Source of the DNA: an uncultured Chitinophagaceae bacterium
Lineage (GTDB): Bacteria; Bacteroidota; Bacteroidia; Chitinophagales; Chitinophagaceae
Length of the DNA stretch: 52,478 nucleotides
Direction of reading: 5' to 3'
Assembly: GCA_903907815.1 (NCBI GenBank)
Contig: CAIVPM010000380.1
Location: forward strand, 1-52,478
The position numbers and the translations under genes are program-made. Below are positions 17,224 through 26,033 of this stretch, piece by piece. The stretch's first letter is position 1; every line of letters starts with the position of its first letter. The notes under the pieces were generated by a model, which had not been told where the DNA came from, ran no database searches, and worked only from the letters and a program-made list of their open reading frames with translations.

Positions 17224-17252
17224 GTTTATTTGCAGCTTACAAAGAAATAAAC
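17224..17252. repeat. Inverted repeat upstream of fabI
   Basis: GTTTATTT (17224-17231) and AAATAAAC (17245-17252) form a perfect 8-bp inverted repeat with a 13-base spacer, 27 bases before the fabI start. It could be an operator or a weak rnc terminator; no protein partner is known. Confidence 0.35.
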
Positions 17253-17278
17253 TATACAAAAATAAACCTCGATCGTAT

Positions 17279-18094
17279 ATGTCAAATAACTTATTGAAAG
17301 GTAAAAAGGGAATAATCTTTGGTGCTTTAAATGAACATTCTTTAGCATGGAAAACTGCTGTAAAATGTCATGAACAAGGGGCTTCCATAGTTTTAACCAA
17401 TGCACCTATTGCAATGCGTTTTGGTGAAATAAATCAATTAGGGGAGCAAATTAATGCACCTATCATTCCTGCGGATGTAACCAATATGGAAGATATTGAA
17501 AACCTGATTACAAAATCAATGGAACACTTTGGTGGTAAGATCGATTTTATCCTGCATAGTGTTGGTATGAGTATCAATGTTCGTAAAGGAAATGTATACT
17601 CAAACCTTAATCACGAATGGATGCTTAAAACACTCGATATCTCTGCGGTTAGTTTACACAGAGTATGTCAGGTGGCTTACGAAAAAGATGCAATGAACGA
17701 TTGGGGTAGCATTGTAGCACTTAGCTATATAGCTGCTCAAAGAGTTTTCCCTGATTACAACGAAATGGCCGATGCTAAAGCTTTACTCGAAAGTATTGCC
17801 CGTAGTTTTGGATACCATTTTGGTGTAAGAAATAAAGTTCGTGTAAATACCATCTCTCAATCTCCTACCATGACTACCGCTGGTAGTGGTGTAAAAGGAT
17901 TCGACGGGTTCCTGGTATATGCCGATAAAATGAGTCCATTGGGTAATGCAAGTGCAGATTCTTGTGCTGACTATTGCGTATCTATGTTCTCCGATCTATC
18001 CCGTTACGTAACCATGCAAAACCTTTTCCACGATGGAGGTTTCAGCTTTACAGGTGTTTCTCATGGCGTAATAGATATGATGAAAGAAATGTAG
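17279..18094 (+). CDS. fabI: Enoyl-ACP reductase (NADH)
   Basis: A 271-residue short-chain-dehydrogenase-like reductase that completes each fatty-acid elongation cycle. The active-site pattern Tyr150 / Tyr160 / Lys167 in ALSYIAAQRVFPDYNEMADAKALLE matches the FabI family (E. coli Tyr146, Tyr156, Lys163). The N-terminal nucleotide site GIIFGALNEHSLAW is the FabI form of the Rossmann loop. Together with acpP and fabF upstream it makes a fatty-acid cluster. The 65-base gap after rnc and the strong terminator 40 bases downstream mark it as the last gene of this run. Confidence 0.96.
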   Translation: MSNNLLKGKKGIIFGALNEHSLAWKTAVKCHEQGASIVLTNAPIAMRFGEINQLGEQINAPIIPADVTNMEDIENLITKSMEHFGGKIDFILHSVGMSINVRKGNVYSNLNHEWMLKTLDISAVSLHRVCQVAYEKDAMNDWGSIVALSYIAAQRVFPDYNEMADAKALLESIARSFGYHFGVRNKVRVNTISQSPTMTTAGSGVKGFDGFLVYADKMSPLGNASADSCADYCVSMFSDLSRYVTMQNLFHDGGFSFTGVSHGVIDMMKEM

Positions 18095-18133
18095 TTTTCA
18101 AATCAATAAGTTGATAACTATTCTATAAAGGAG

Positions 18134-18167
18134 TCCCCGAAGTATCCATACTTCGGGGATTTTTGTT
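18134..18167 (+). terminator. Rho-independent terminator after fabI
   Basis: A perfect GC-rich stem TCCCCGAAGTAT / ATACTTCGGGGA (18134-18159, up to 12 bp before loop strain) followed by TTTTTGTTTTT. Clear intrinsic terminator. Confidence 0.9.
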
Positions 18168-18251
18168 TTTATTCAAATAGCTACTCAGCATAATTATTGG
18201 GAACTTGCATAATAATCCCTTTCATTTGCCCCACGAACTAATAGTACATTA

Positions 18252-18950
18252 ATGCAATACCGTCACTTGTTTTTTGATCTTGATCACACGCTCTGGGATT
18301 TCGAAGTAAACTCCAAAGAAACCCTGCAGGAATTATACGATACTAATAACCTTGCTGGAAGAGGAGTAACCAGTTTCGAAGAATTCTTTAATAACTATAG
18401 TGCTCATAATCATCGCTTATGGGATAGATATACTAAAGGCTTTATTAAACAGGAAGAATTAAGATGGAAAAGAATGTGGCTTGCCCTGCTCGATTTCAAG
18501 GTTGCCGATGATGTTCTATCCAGAAAACTCTCTGTAGAATTTCTACAGATTCTACCTACCAAACGAAACATATTTCCTTATACTATTGAAATTCTGGAGT
18601 ACCTGAAAAATAAAGGCTATATCCTGCACTTAATTACCAACGGGTTCGAACAGGTTCAGTATGGCAAACTGAAGAACAGCAATATGGAACATTACTTCAG
18701 TAAAGTAATTACCTCCGAAATGGCCAGTAGCTTAAAGCCTAATAAAGAAATTTTCGATTATGCTTTAGAAAAAGCAGGCGCTAAAATGGAAGAAAGTATT
18801 ATGATTGGCGACAATATAGAAGCAGACATAAAAGGAGCAATGAATGCAGGCTGGGACGCCATTTTTGTAAACCATATCAATGCAGCGGTTAAAGATGTAA
18901 AACCTAAATACATAATTTACAATCTCGAAGAACTGGAAAGGATATTTTAA
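18252..18950 (+). CDS. yjjG: YjjG-family noncanonical pyrimidine nucleotidase (HAD hydrolase)
   Basis: A 232-residue HAD phosphatase. Motif I is FFDLDHTLWDF with nucleophile Asp9 and acid/base Asp11. Motif II is HLITNG, the motif III lysine is in SSLKPNKEIFDYAL, and motif IV is MIGDNIEADIKGAMNAG. The sequence HTLWDFEVNSKETL and the helical cap at residues 16-95 fit YjjG/YfnB, which hydrolyse non-canonical pyrimidine nucleotides and so help keep them out of DNA. It is flanked by the fabI terminator and the CCAGTAAC repeat, so it is probably monocistronic. Confidence 0.9.
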   Translation: MQYRHLFFDLDHTLWDFEVNSKETLQELYDTNNLAGRGVTSFEEFFNNYSAHNHRLWDRYTKGFIKQEELRWKRMWLALLDFKVADDVLSRKLSVEFLQILPTKRNIFPYTIEILEYLKNKGYILHLITNGFEQVQYGKLKNSNMEHYFSKVITSEMASSLKPNKEIFDYALEKAGAKMEESIMIGDNIEADIKGAMNAGWDAIFVNHINAAVKDVKPKYIIYNLEELERIF

Positions 18951-18961
18951 ACTAAATAAAT

Positions 18962-18997
18962 TTAGTTACCAGTTACTAGTAACCAGTAATTGGTAAC
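18962..18997. repeat. CCAGTAAC-type palindromic repeat
   Basis: GTTACCA...TGGTAAC encloses the inner palindrome GTTACTAGTAAC. It is built from the same CCAGTAAC word as the palindrome at 2521-2564, and lies just after yjjG. Confidence 0.5.
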
Positions 18998-19112
18998 GCA
19001 TATTTTGTATTCTCCTCTTTTAACAATTTATCATACAGCAATTTATCCATTAAACTATATCTAATAAAGGATTTACATCTTTTTGCAGTCTAAAGTATAT
19101 TACAAACACCCA

Positions 19113-21761
19113 ATGATATTGAAAAGGATACTCTTCGCTCTTTTACTGATAATTTCTACGGCCTTTTCGGCTAATGCCTTGCACATTAAAGGTGGTTGGA
19201 TAGAATATAAATACTTAAGCCGCGATACTGCGGCTAAGACTACTACCTACAATATTACGACCTATATTTTAGTTACTTGCGATGCTTCGGTGCCCTATCC
19301 TGCTTCATCTTTACAGCAGATTTATGTGGGTGTTTTCGATGCAGTTACTAATGCATATGTGTCTACTAAAACCATTCCCAATACCGGCGAAAACACGGTG
19401 TCTAAAACAGCTTATAGTCCCTGTCTCAGCAATCCGCCGCAGGTTTGCTTCAAGGTATACAATTATACTTCTACTATCACCCTGCCCGATAATGCACATG
19501 GCTATACATTGGCTATTCAGGACTCCCGCCGTAGCAGTGGTATTATCAATGTAAACAATTCCGGTACTACAGGAATTACTTTTACCAATGGAATTCCGGG
19601 CACTATCAATGGGGTAGATTACCATACCAATAGTAGCCCCTCTTTTGTGTTTAAGGATACTACCATTATCTGCCACAACTCCAGTTTTCTCTATCAGTTT
19701 AGTGCTACCGATGCTGATGGAGATTCGCTTAGTTATGCTTTCAACAATGGGTTGGATGTAAGCAATGCCAATCCGGGCACTACCTATAATCCGCCTGCTA
19801 ATCCTCCATACAATTCACTTAGTTATAGTAGCGGCTATAGTGGTTCTCAGCCGCTGGGTCCCAATGTAACAATCGATGCAGCTACTGGTATGATTTCCGG
19901 TACCGCTCCTGCTACTACCGGCGAATATGTACTCGCTGTTTATGTTACCGAATGGCGCAATGGCGTTAAGATTAATACCGTAAAAAAGGAACTGCAGTTA
20001 TATGTAAACAATTGCAGCCTGAGTGCCGCTTCTTTGCCTGTAAATATGCTTAATTGCAGCAATTATACCGAGTCGTTTCAGAACTTATCTGCTGCCAGTA
20101 ATATCACCAGTTACCTATGGGATTTTGGGGTGACTACCACCACCAAAGATACTTCCACCGCTCCCGTAGCTACCTATACTTATGCCGATTCTGGAACCTA
20201 TACCGTAAAGCTGAAAGTATCCAATACATTTGGCTGTACCGATTCTGCACAAACGAAAGTGAAAGTGTATCCCGGACTAAAAGCAAACTTCTCCGCTCAG
20301 GGAAGTTGCTATCAGTCGCCATTTAGTTTTACCAATCTTACTACTCCCGGCAAGGGCGGTTCGGCCTTTACTTATCTATGGAATTTTGGCGTAGCAGGAG
20401 TTGCTACCGATACGTCTACTGCCTTTAAGCCAACTTATTTATTTACCATCGCGGGCAATTATACCGTAAAGCTTACCGTTACCAGCAATAAGGGTTGTTC
20501 TGTAGATACTGCTAAAACGATTACCGTAAACTATAAGCCATTTATTTCGCTCCCATTCAAGGATACTTTAATTTGTAGTATCGATAGTGTTCCGTTAATA
20601 GCCCTTAGCAATGCCGGTGCTTCTTTTTCCTGGTCGCCTGCTTACAATATTATTGCAGCCAATACCAGCAATCCCGTGGTGTATCCAAAAGATACTACTA
20701 CCTATACCGTTACCGTGTCGGAAAAGGGCTGTGTTGATAGCGCTAAAGTGAAAGTAAATGTTCTCGATTTTATTACTGTTACGCTCATTAAGGACGATAA
20801 TTTATGCAAGACCGATAGCATTACCCTTTCGCCCGTTAGTTATGCTCTCAGTTACAAATGGAGCCCTTCTATCGGGCTGAATGATAGTACCGTTAAATAT
20901 CCGCTCGCATCGCCTGCTACCACTACTACCTACCATGTAATAGCCAACTTAGGCAAGTGTCAGGATAATGCTGCTATCACCATCCATGTGGCTCCTTATC
21001 CGCAGGTAAAGGTGGGCAACGATACTACTATTTGTTATGGTACTACCGCACAGTTGCAGGGTGTTGTAAAAAGTGTTTATTACAACTGGACGCCTACCGC
21101 TACCTTGTCCAGTTATTATTCGCTCAATCCTACCGCTGCACCGCTTACTACTACCAAGTATGTGCTGACCGTTACCGATACTTCTTACTGTAAAAAGCCC
21201 AAGACAGATACCGTAATGGTAACCGTTATTCCGCCCGTAATAGTGCATGCAGGCAACGATACTGCCATTGTAGCCGGACAACCATTGCAGTTGAATGCCA
21301 CCGGTCCCGATTCTACTTATTCTTTTCACTGGCAGCCGTCTTCGTATGTAAACAATGCGGCCATTGCCAATCCTATCGCCACCATTCCTTCCGTTATCGA
21401 TTCTATTCAGGATGTGGTTACCGCTATTTCGCCCGCCACTTGCGAGGGTAGCGATACTATAAAAGTGGTGGTGTACAAAACACTTCCCGATATATTTATC
21501 CCTACCGGATTTACCCCCAATGGCGATGGTTTAAACGATGTTATAAAGCCCATTCTCGTAGGTATTACTAAGCTGAATTACTTTACTATTTACAATCGTT
21601 GGGGACAGCAGGTATTTACCACCAGCACCCCCGATAAAGGTTGGGATGGAAAGATAAATGGCACCCTCCAGGATCCTTCCAGTTATGTATTTATGGCCGA
21701 AGCAATAGATTATTTAGGCAAAACCGTTTTCAAAAAAGGAACCTTCGTCCTAATAAGGTAA
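19113..21761 (+). CDS. Large secreted PKD-domain protein with CHU_C (T9SS type B) C-terminus
   Basis: An 882-residue surface or secreted protein. I chose the ATG at 19113 because it starts a clean signal peptide (MILKRILFALLLIISTAFSANA); a TTG ten codons earlier is less likely. Residues ~310-470 hold two PKD-like Ig modules (SYLWDFGVTTTTKDTST and TYLWNFGVAGVATDTST). Later come repeated Ig-like segments with the pattern YxWSPxxxL. The last ~85 residues are a gliding-motility-associated C-terminal domain (IPTGFTPNGDGLNDV, YNRWGQQVF, WDGKINGT), the type B T9SS sorting signal. Ser/Thr-rich composition fits an adhesin or filament; no enzyme domain is seen. Confidence 0.88.
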   Translation: MILKRILFALLLIISTAFSANALHIKGGWIEYKYLSRDTAAKTTTYNITTYILVTCDASVPYPASSLQQIYVGVFDAVTNAYVSTKTIPNTGENTVSKTAYSPCLSNPPQVCFKVYNYTSTITLPDNAHGYTLAIQDSRRSSGIINVNNSGTTGITFTNGIPGTINGVDYHTNSSPSFVFKDTTIICHNSSFLYQFSATDADGDSLSYAFNNGLDVSNANPGTTYNPPANPPYNSLSYSSGYSGSQPLGPNVTIDAATGMISGTAPATTGEYVLAVYVTEWRNGVKINTVKKELQLYVNNCSLSAASLPVNMLNCSNYTESFQNLSAASNITSYLWDFGVTTTTKDTSTAPVATYTYADSGTYTVKLKVSNTFGCTDSAQTKVKVYPGLKANFSAQGSCYQSPFSFTNLTTPGKGGSAFTYLWNFGVAGVATDTSTAFKPTYLFTIAGNYTVKLTVTSNKGCSVDTAKTITVNYKPFISLPFKDTLICSIDSVPLIALSNAGASFSWSPAYNIIAANTSNPVVYPKDTTTYTVTVSEKGCVDSAKVKVNVLDFITVTLIKDDNLCKTDSITLSPVSYALSYKWSPSIGLNDSTVKYPLASPATTTTYHVIANLGKCQDNAAITIHVAPYPQVKVGNDTTICYGTTAQLQGVVKSVYYNWTPTATLSSYYSLNPTAAPLTTTKYVLTVTDTSYCKKPKTDTVMVTVIPPVIVHAGNDTAIVAGQPLQLNATGPDSTYSFHWQPSSYVNNAAIANPIATIPSVIDSIQDVVTAISPATCEGSDTIKVVVYKTLPDIFIPTGFTPNGDGLNDVIKPILVGITKLNYFTIYNRWGQQVFTTSTPDKGWDGKINGTLQDPSSYVFMAEAIDYLGKTVFKKGTFVLIR

Positions 21762-21814
21762 TCAGTCCTTAAGTTTTTCCGTTTTTAGTCTTTAGTTTTT
21801 GTATTATTTGTATT

Positions 21815-21850
21815 CATTATCACATTATCAAATTATCGAATTATCACATT
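21815..21850. repeat. Short ATTATCACATT-type tandem word
   Basis: Three to four ~11-bp variants of ATTATCACATT directly before the dispersed element at 21860. AT-rich short words like this fill many gaps in the window. Confidence 0.5.
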
Positions 21851-21859
21851 AGTATTTTG

Positions 21860-21974
21860 GGGCGTTGCCTTCGGCCGGGCTATCTCTTCCTATCTTTCTG
21901 TGCCACTATGCAGGTAGGTTTTATAGCAATTTGTTAGTGGCACAGAAAGGATATTCCCTTATAGCCCTAACGCA
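21860..21974 (-). repeat. Covarying dispersed element, copy 5 (full)
   Basis: Read on the minus strand it starts TTGCGTTAG and ends AACGCCC, like the other copies. Its inner 7-bp stem is GGGCTAT / ATAGCCC, and its long stem is CTTTCTGTGCCACTA / TAGTGGCACAGAAAG (15 bp, perfect). Both sequences differ from every other copy yet remain self-complementary. The conserved internal blocks GGAATATCC and GATAGGAAGAG and the small GCC-GAA-GGC hairpin are present. It lies between the CHU_C gene and the rhomboid gene. Confidence 0.85.
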
Positions 21975-22065
21975 AATACAAATACAAGCGAATTTGATAA
22001 TAGGTTAAACAATAAATACTTACTGGAATTTAAATATCATTTTTATAATCTTGATCCAATTCTCC

Positions 22066-22073
22066 TATTTTTG
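22066..22073 (+). promoter_or_regulatory. Possible -7 box for the rhomboid gene
   Basis: TATTTTTG matches TAnnTTTG and lies 36 bases before the ATG. No TTG is at the ideal -33 spacing. Confidence 0.35.
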
Positions 22074-22109
22074 AGATCCAATTAAATTCGAACTCATAAA
22101 AACACACTT

Positions 22110-23570
22110 ATGGCATTCAGTTTCAATGCAAACCATTCTGAGGTTCTTAGCTTAGAAAACCTTACAAAACAACAAGCGCTTCTAGTCTCATACGAAATAG
22201 TAAATCAACTTGGATGGAACATTCATCATCTTAGTGAAAATGGAATAATTGCGTTTACCAACAGAGGATTATTTTCTTGGATTGCTAAGGTTACCATTAA
22301 AATAAACGACGAAAGTTTATCAATCATTAGTGAATCTGTTGGTAGTGAAATGATAGATTTTGGTAGAAATAAGAAGAACTTAAGAAAGTTTACTTTCCCA
22401 TTTTATGATCTAAGATATTTAAACGATACTTCAGATTTACAGGAAAGATATGAAGCATTAAAACCGCTGCTTGATACTACAGAACATGCTGAATTAAAAG
22501 AAATTAACAACGAAAACGCACCGGGTTTTTTATCCTTGTTCATTCCAAAAGAAGGCTACTTTATTACTCCTATTGTTATCCTCTTAAACATTGCTGTCTT
22601 TGTTTATATGGTCTTATATGGGGTAAGTGTTTTCATGCCTGCGTCTCAGGATCTAATAAACTGGGGTGCCAATTTCAGGCCCGTTACACTTCAGGGACAA
22701 TGGTGGCGATTATTTACATGCTGTTTCCTTCATATCGGTATTTTTCACCTCTTATTGAATATGTATGCCCTAATGTATATAGGCATACTACTGGAACCAT
22801 TATTAGGCAAAACAAAATTTATAACTGCTTACTTAATTACTGGAATAAGCGCAAGTATTGTTAGCTTATGGTGGCACGATCTTACCGTTAGTGCTGGCGC
22901 TTCAGGTGCAATATTTGGAATGTATGGTGTATTCCTTGCTTTACTTACAACTAGTCTTATCGAACAATCTGCCAGAAAAGCATTACTAACCAGTATCGGC
23001 GTTTTTGTTTTATACAATCTTATGAATGGTATGAAAGCAGGAATCGATAATGCAGCGCATATTGGCGGTCTCCTTTCTGGATTAATAATAGGCTACGCAT
23101 TTATCCCAAGTCTAAAAAATAAAGAGAATAAAAAACTTGAACTATTTATCCCTGTAGGGTTGACTATAGCAGCATTAGTAATTATAGGAATTGTTTATAA
23201 ATCTTTAAATAACGACATTGTAGTTTATGAAAAGAAAATGGATGAGTTTGCAAAGCTTGAGAAAGCTGCTCTAAAAATTTACAATTTACCCAATGGTACT
23301 CCCAATCAGACAATTTTATACGAAATAAAAGAAAGTGGAATTTATAACTGGAATAAAAGTTTAATAGTATTAAAAGAAGCTAGAAAATTAGAGATATCGC
23401 CAAAGCTTTTTACAAAGACAGATTTATTGATTGACTATTGTAATGAAAGAATTAACTGTTATAACTTTATTTATAAATCAATAGATGAACATACTGATAT
23501 TTATAAAGATTCAATAACCTATTACGATCAACTGATTCAACAGACAATAGAACGAATTAAAAAACAGTAA
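22110..23570 (+). CDS. Rhomboid-family intramembrane serine protease with long N- and C-terminal extensions
   Basis: A 486-residue membrane protease. The soluble N-terminal ~145 residues precede the rhomboid core (residues ~150-335). Core motifs are WWRLFTCCFLHIGIFHLLLNM, the catalytic GASG with Ser265, and AHIGGLLSG with His317. A seventh membrane span (VGLTIAALVIIGIVY) is followed by a ~120-residue charged C-terminal domain. The catalytic Ser-His pair is complete, so it should be active. The N-terminal domain probably faces the cytoplasm (inference); substrates are unknown. Its upstream gap carries a copy of the covarying element. Confidence 0.9.
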   Translation: MAFSFNANHSEVLSLENLTKQQALLVSYEIVNQLGWNIHHLSENGIIAFTNRGLFSWIAKVTIKINDESLSIISESVGSEMIDFGRNKKNLRKFTFPFYDLRYLNDTSDLQERYEALKPLLDTTEHAELKEINNENAPGFLSLFIPKEGYFITPIVILLNIAVFVYMVLYGVSVFMPASQDLINWGANFRPVTLQGQWWRLFTCCFLHIGIFHLLLNMYALMYIGILLEPLLGKTKFITAYLITGISASIVSLWWHDLTVSAGASGAIFGMYGVFLALLTTSLIEQSARKALLTSIGVFVLYNLMNGMKAGIDNAAHIGGLLSGLIIGYAFIPSLKNKENKKLELFIPVGLTIAALVIIGIVYKSLNNDIVVYEKKMDEFAKLEKAALKIYNLPNGTPNQTILYEIKESGIYNWNKSLIVLKEARKLEISPKLFTKTDLLIDYCNERINCYNFIYKSIDEHTDIYKDSITYYDQLIQQTIERIKKQ

Positions 23571-23580
23571 TTCTCCAACT

Positions 23581-23660
23581 CGGCACAGCTTACAAACACT
23601 CGGAGTGTCTCTCGGCACTGCCTGTGGCTGTGCCGTAATATGTTTCAGCTTGTGGCTGAA
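23581..23660. other. Possible three-way-junction structure after the rhomboid gene
   Basis: An outer 9-bp stem CGGCACAGC / GCTGTGCCG (23581-23589 with 23627-23635) encloses two small hairpins, ACACT-cgg-AGTGT and GGC-act-GCC. A separate 6-bp hairpin TTCAGC-ttgtg-GCTGAA (23644-23660) follows. There is no T-tract. It could be a structured RNA end of the rhomboid message or a small palindromic element. Confidence 0.4.
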
Positions 23661-23740
23661 TTTCCATCACACAAGAGTAGCAAAGCAATCTGAGTCCCAA
23701 TAAAATCCTTCACCCAATAGCCAACAATCCCTATTAATCA

Positions 23741-23775
23741 CATTCAACATTTAAAATTCAACATTCAACACAATG
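23741..23775. repeat. ATTCAACATTTAAAATTCA word, copy 1
   Basis: CATTCAACATTTAAAATTCA followed by ACATTCAACACAATG. An almost identical stretch is at 45025-45059. Such word repeats are, as I recall, common between Bacteroidota genes. The surrounding 23661-23840 shows nothing else. Confidence 0.6.
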
Positions 23776-23841
23776 TATTCACTCCGTAAATCACTCAAAA
23801 TCTAATGCTTTACACCTGAAACCCTCCGGCGCTTACTTTTT

Positions 23842-24085
23842 TCCAATTACTAGCAAATAGTTTTCAATTACTGGCTCAATGCATTCAATTACTAGCCCTA
23901 CGCTTTCAATTACTGGCGCTTTTTTCCAATTACTAGCAAATAGTTTTCAATTACTAGCTCAATGCATTCAAATACTAGCCTTACGCTTTCAATTACTGTT
24001 GCATTTTTTCAATTACTAACCCAACGGTTTCAATTACTAGTAACTATCTTCCAATTACTACCCAGAATTCATGCAATTACTCCAT
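23842..24085. repeat. Degenerate 21-bp tandem repeat, locus 2
   Basis: About 11 units beginning CAATTACTaGC, each 21 bp with a few of 20 bp. The first eight are two copies of a four-unit block (tails AAATAGTTTT, TCAATGCATT, CCTACGCTTT, GCTTTTTTC), so a block of about 83 bp has duplicated. One frame encodes FQLL-x3 heptads, but the 20-bp units break it. Confidence 0.88.
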
Positions 24086-24195
24086 TTATCTGTTGTTTGG
24101 TAGTCTCCGACTACATCATCGTGATAGTAAATCTTAGATTTGCTTCCACGTATTAAAACTATATAATCCTATGAACTTGTATGGGTCTATCATTT

Positions 24196-24277
24196 TATTA
24201 TTTGTAGACCAAAAATCAATTTTATATGCATCCTAGTATTATTTGTAGACTAAAAATCAATTTTATAGATATCCAAG
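24196..24277. repeat. 41-bp tandem duplication
   Basis: Two head-to-tail units of 41 bp, each starting TATTATTTGTAGAC/T and containing AAAAATCAATTTTATA, with a few differences. A partial third unit follows. Confidence 0.75.
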
Positions 24278-24330
24278 TATTTTATATCATTCAAAAGGAG
24301 GTAGCAATTATGATGCAATGTATTTTGCCT

Positions 24331-24448
24331 TTGCGTTAGTTGCAGCAGGAGAATCCTTTCCTACCACCCCTGAACGTACCAATATTTTGATGAAGATATA
24401 GTGGTAGGAAAGATAGGAAGAGCAGCAACGGCCGCTTGCGGAACGCCC
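24331..24448 (+). repeat. Covarying dispersed element, copy 2 (full)
   Basis: It starts TTGCGTTAGTTGCAGC and ends GCTTGCGGAACGCCC. GCGTT and AACGC can close the ends. The long stem is CTTTCCTACCAC / GTGGTAGGAAAG (12 bp). The inner 7-bp stem is TTGCAGC against GCAGCAA, with one A-A mismatch, i.e. intermediate between copies 3 and 4. The CCGC-TT-GCGG hairpin is intact. It lies just before a toxin-antitoxin locus. Confidence 0.85.
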
Positions 24449-24599
24449 TAAACAAAGTAAAATACAAATAGTACCAGCAACCGGAAACCAGCAACCTGTA
24501 TTCTCCTCCCTCCTTTTAAAACAGCTTCTAAACTTTAAAGATCCTGATTTTCTATACCTGTTTATAGAATACTAAACAGGTCTATACAATTAGAAACAT

Positions 24600-24607
24600 T
24601 ATATTTG
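24600..24607 (+). promoter_or_regulatory. -7 box of the antitoxin gene
   Basis: TATATTTG, a full TAnnTTTG match, 17 bases before the ATG. The same box at nearly the same distance precedes the decayed toxin at 51557. Confidence 0.5.
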
Positions 24608-24624
24608 CGAATAAAGCTTTTAAG

Positions 24625-24879
24625 ATGGAAACAACATTTGTAATAACACCTGATGAATTGGATAGCAATTTTTTAGACTCACTGAAAAAACTATTTAGAC
24701 ATCGTAAACAATTACAAATTTCTGTGTCCGTTGCGGAAGATTTTGATTTATTACAAACAGAATCACCTCAAGTACACCTTGCTCGTTTGGAGAAATGCTT
24801 GGCAGAAATTAATAAAGGTGAAAATACCATAACATACACCGACGCTCAACTGGATGATATAATTTTCAATAAACGCTAA
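24625..24879 (+). CDS. Antitoxin of a YoeB/Txe-type toxin-antitoxin pair
   Basis: An 84-residue protein with an N-terminal METTFVITPDELDSNFLDSLKKLF and a C-terminal toxin-binding-like tail (ENTITYTDAQLDDIIFNKR). I recognise the arrangement, not a strong motif: small acidic Bacteroidota proteins of this form precede YoeB-type toxins, and the sequence immediately downstream is a recognisable but broken YoeB/Txe gene. The antitoxin frame is intact and has a -7 box close upstream. With the toxin dead it may be an orphan, or may guard against a toxin elsewhere. Confidence 0.75.
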   Translation: METTFVITPDELDSNFLDSLKKLFRHRKQLQISVSVAEDFDLLQTESPQVHLARLEKCLAEINKGENTITYTDAQLDDIIFNKR

Positions 24880-25146
24880 CCATCTAAAGATAAAATTTAT
24901 CTTTCATAAAGATGCATTTGAGGATTTTACAAACTGGGCAATTGTAAATAAGAATACTTTTAAACGTATAGCATAACTATTAAAAGATATATCCCGTACT
25001 CCTTATGAAGGGAAAGAAAACCCGAAGCGTTGAAACATAACCTAACGGGCTGCTGGAGCAGAAGAATTACGGAAGAACACAGATTGGTATATCAGATTTC
25101 AGCAGAAGGAAATGTTCAAATAATTAGTTGTAAAGGCCATTATTAA
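24880..25146 (+). pseudogene. Decayed YoeB/Txe-type toxin
   Basis: Translation in the first frame gives FIFHKDAFEDFTNWAIVNK and then KRIA-stop-LLKDISRTPYEGKE. After a frameshift near 25020 it continues ALKHNLTGCWSRRITEEHR, then LVYQISAEGN, ending SCKGHY and a stop. This covers the whole YoeB/Txe family, including the C-terminal His-Tyr ending. Three lesions are visible: no ATG at the expected start (CTA AAG in its place), a TAA inside the gene (one base from CAA) and the frameshift. The toxin should be inactive, while its antitoxin directly upstream is intact. Confidence 0.85.
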
Positions 25147-25247
25147 ACAGAGAACTGTTACTGATAAACTGTATTATTCTGTCTCCTATTCAATTAACAT
25201 CAGTAACTAGCAACCTGTATTTCTCCTGACTCCTATCTCCCTCCTCT

Positions 25248-26015
25248 TTAAATCTTAAACGTTCCTAAAGCATTCTCCGTAGTTACCCTTGCCACTTCTT
25301 CCAGACTACAGGCTTTAATTTCCGCTACCCGCTGTGCTATAATTTTAATATAAGCACTCTCGTTACGCTTACCTCTATAAGGAACGGGCGTTAAATAGGG
25401 CGAATCGGTTTCGAGTACAATATGTTGCAGTTCAATATGCTTAAGTACCACGTCCAGTCCTGCTTTTTTGTAAGTACATACACCACCAATACCCAGCAGG
25501 AATCCCAGATCAATTATAGCATTCGCTTCCTCTACACTACCACCAAAACAATGAAAGATACCTTTCAGTCCCTTCGCGGCAAAAGGTTTCACCGCTTCTA
25601 TGGTTTCGGGAGTAGCATTTCGACTATGAATTACAATAGGTAACTCGTATTTCAGAGCCCATTGCATCTGAGTAGTAAAACAATGCATCTGCTGTTCCTT
25701 AAAGTTAGTATCCCAGTAATAATCCAGTCCTATTTCGCCAATAGCAGCAAAACTTCTTTTGGAAAGCCATTCCTCCACAATATTTAATTCGGACTGATAA
25801 TTTTCTTTTACATAACAAGGGTGTAAGCCCATCATAGGATAACACTTGCCAGGAAATTTCTGCTCCAGCAAAAACATATCCTCAATGGCAGAACTATCAA
25901 TATTTGGCAGAAAAAATTTATCAATTTTATTAAGCAAGGCCTGTTCTATTACCGTATCAATATCAGCCTTAAACTCTTCCAGATAAAGATGGGTATGTGT
26001 ATCGATGAAATGCAT
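25248..26015 (-). CDS. TatD-family metal-dependent hydrolase (DNase)
   Basis: A 255-residue TIM-barrel amidohydrolase of the TatD family. Metal ligands are visible in order: HTH in MHFIDTHTHLYL (His7, His9), Glu in AAIGEIGLDYYW, His in LPIVIHSRNA, His in GIFHCFGG, and Asp in VLETDSPYLTPVPYRG. Family members are 3'-5' exonucleases or other phosphodiesterases; the cellular role is usually DNA or RNA quality control. Length and residues are complete. A candidate structured RNA lies just upstream of its start. Confidence 0.92.
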   Translation of the reverse strand: MHFIDTHTHLYLEEFKADIDTVIEQALLNKIDKFFLPNIDSSAIEDMFLLEQKFPGKCYPMMGLHPCYVKENYQSELNIVEEWLSKRSFAAIGEIGLDYYWDTNFKEQQMHCFTTQMQWALKYELPIVIHSRNATPETIEAVKPFAAKGLKGIFHCFGGSVEEANAIIDLGFLLGIGGVCTYKKAGLDVVLKHIELQHIVLETDSPYLTPVPYRGKRNESAYIKIIAQRVAEIKACSLEEVARVTTENALGTFKI

Positions 26016-26033
26016 GTTTTTTTTGTTGCTTAT

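Noticed and set aside
23962-24156. 64-codon open frame in repeat locus 2
   Set aside because: Repeat-derived FQLL heptads followed by random sequence; no start context.
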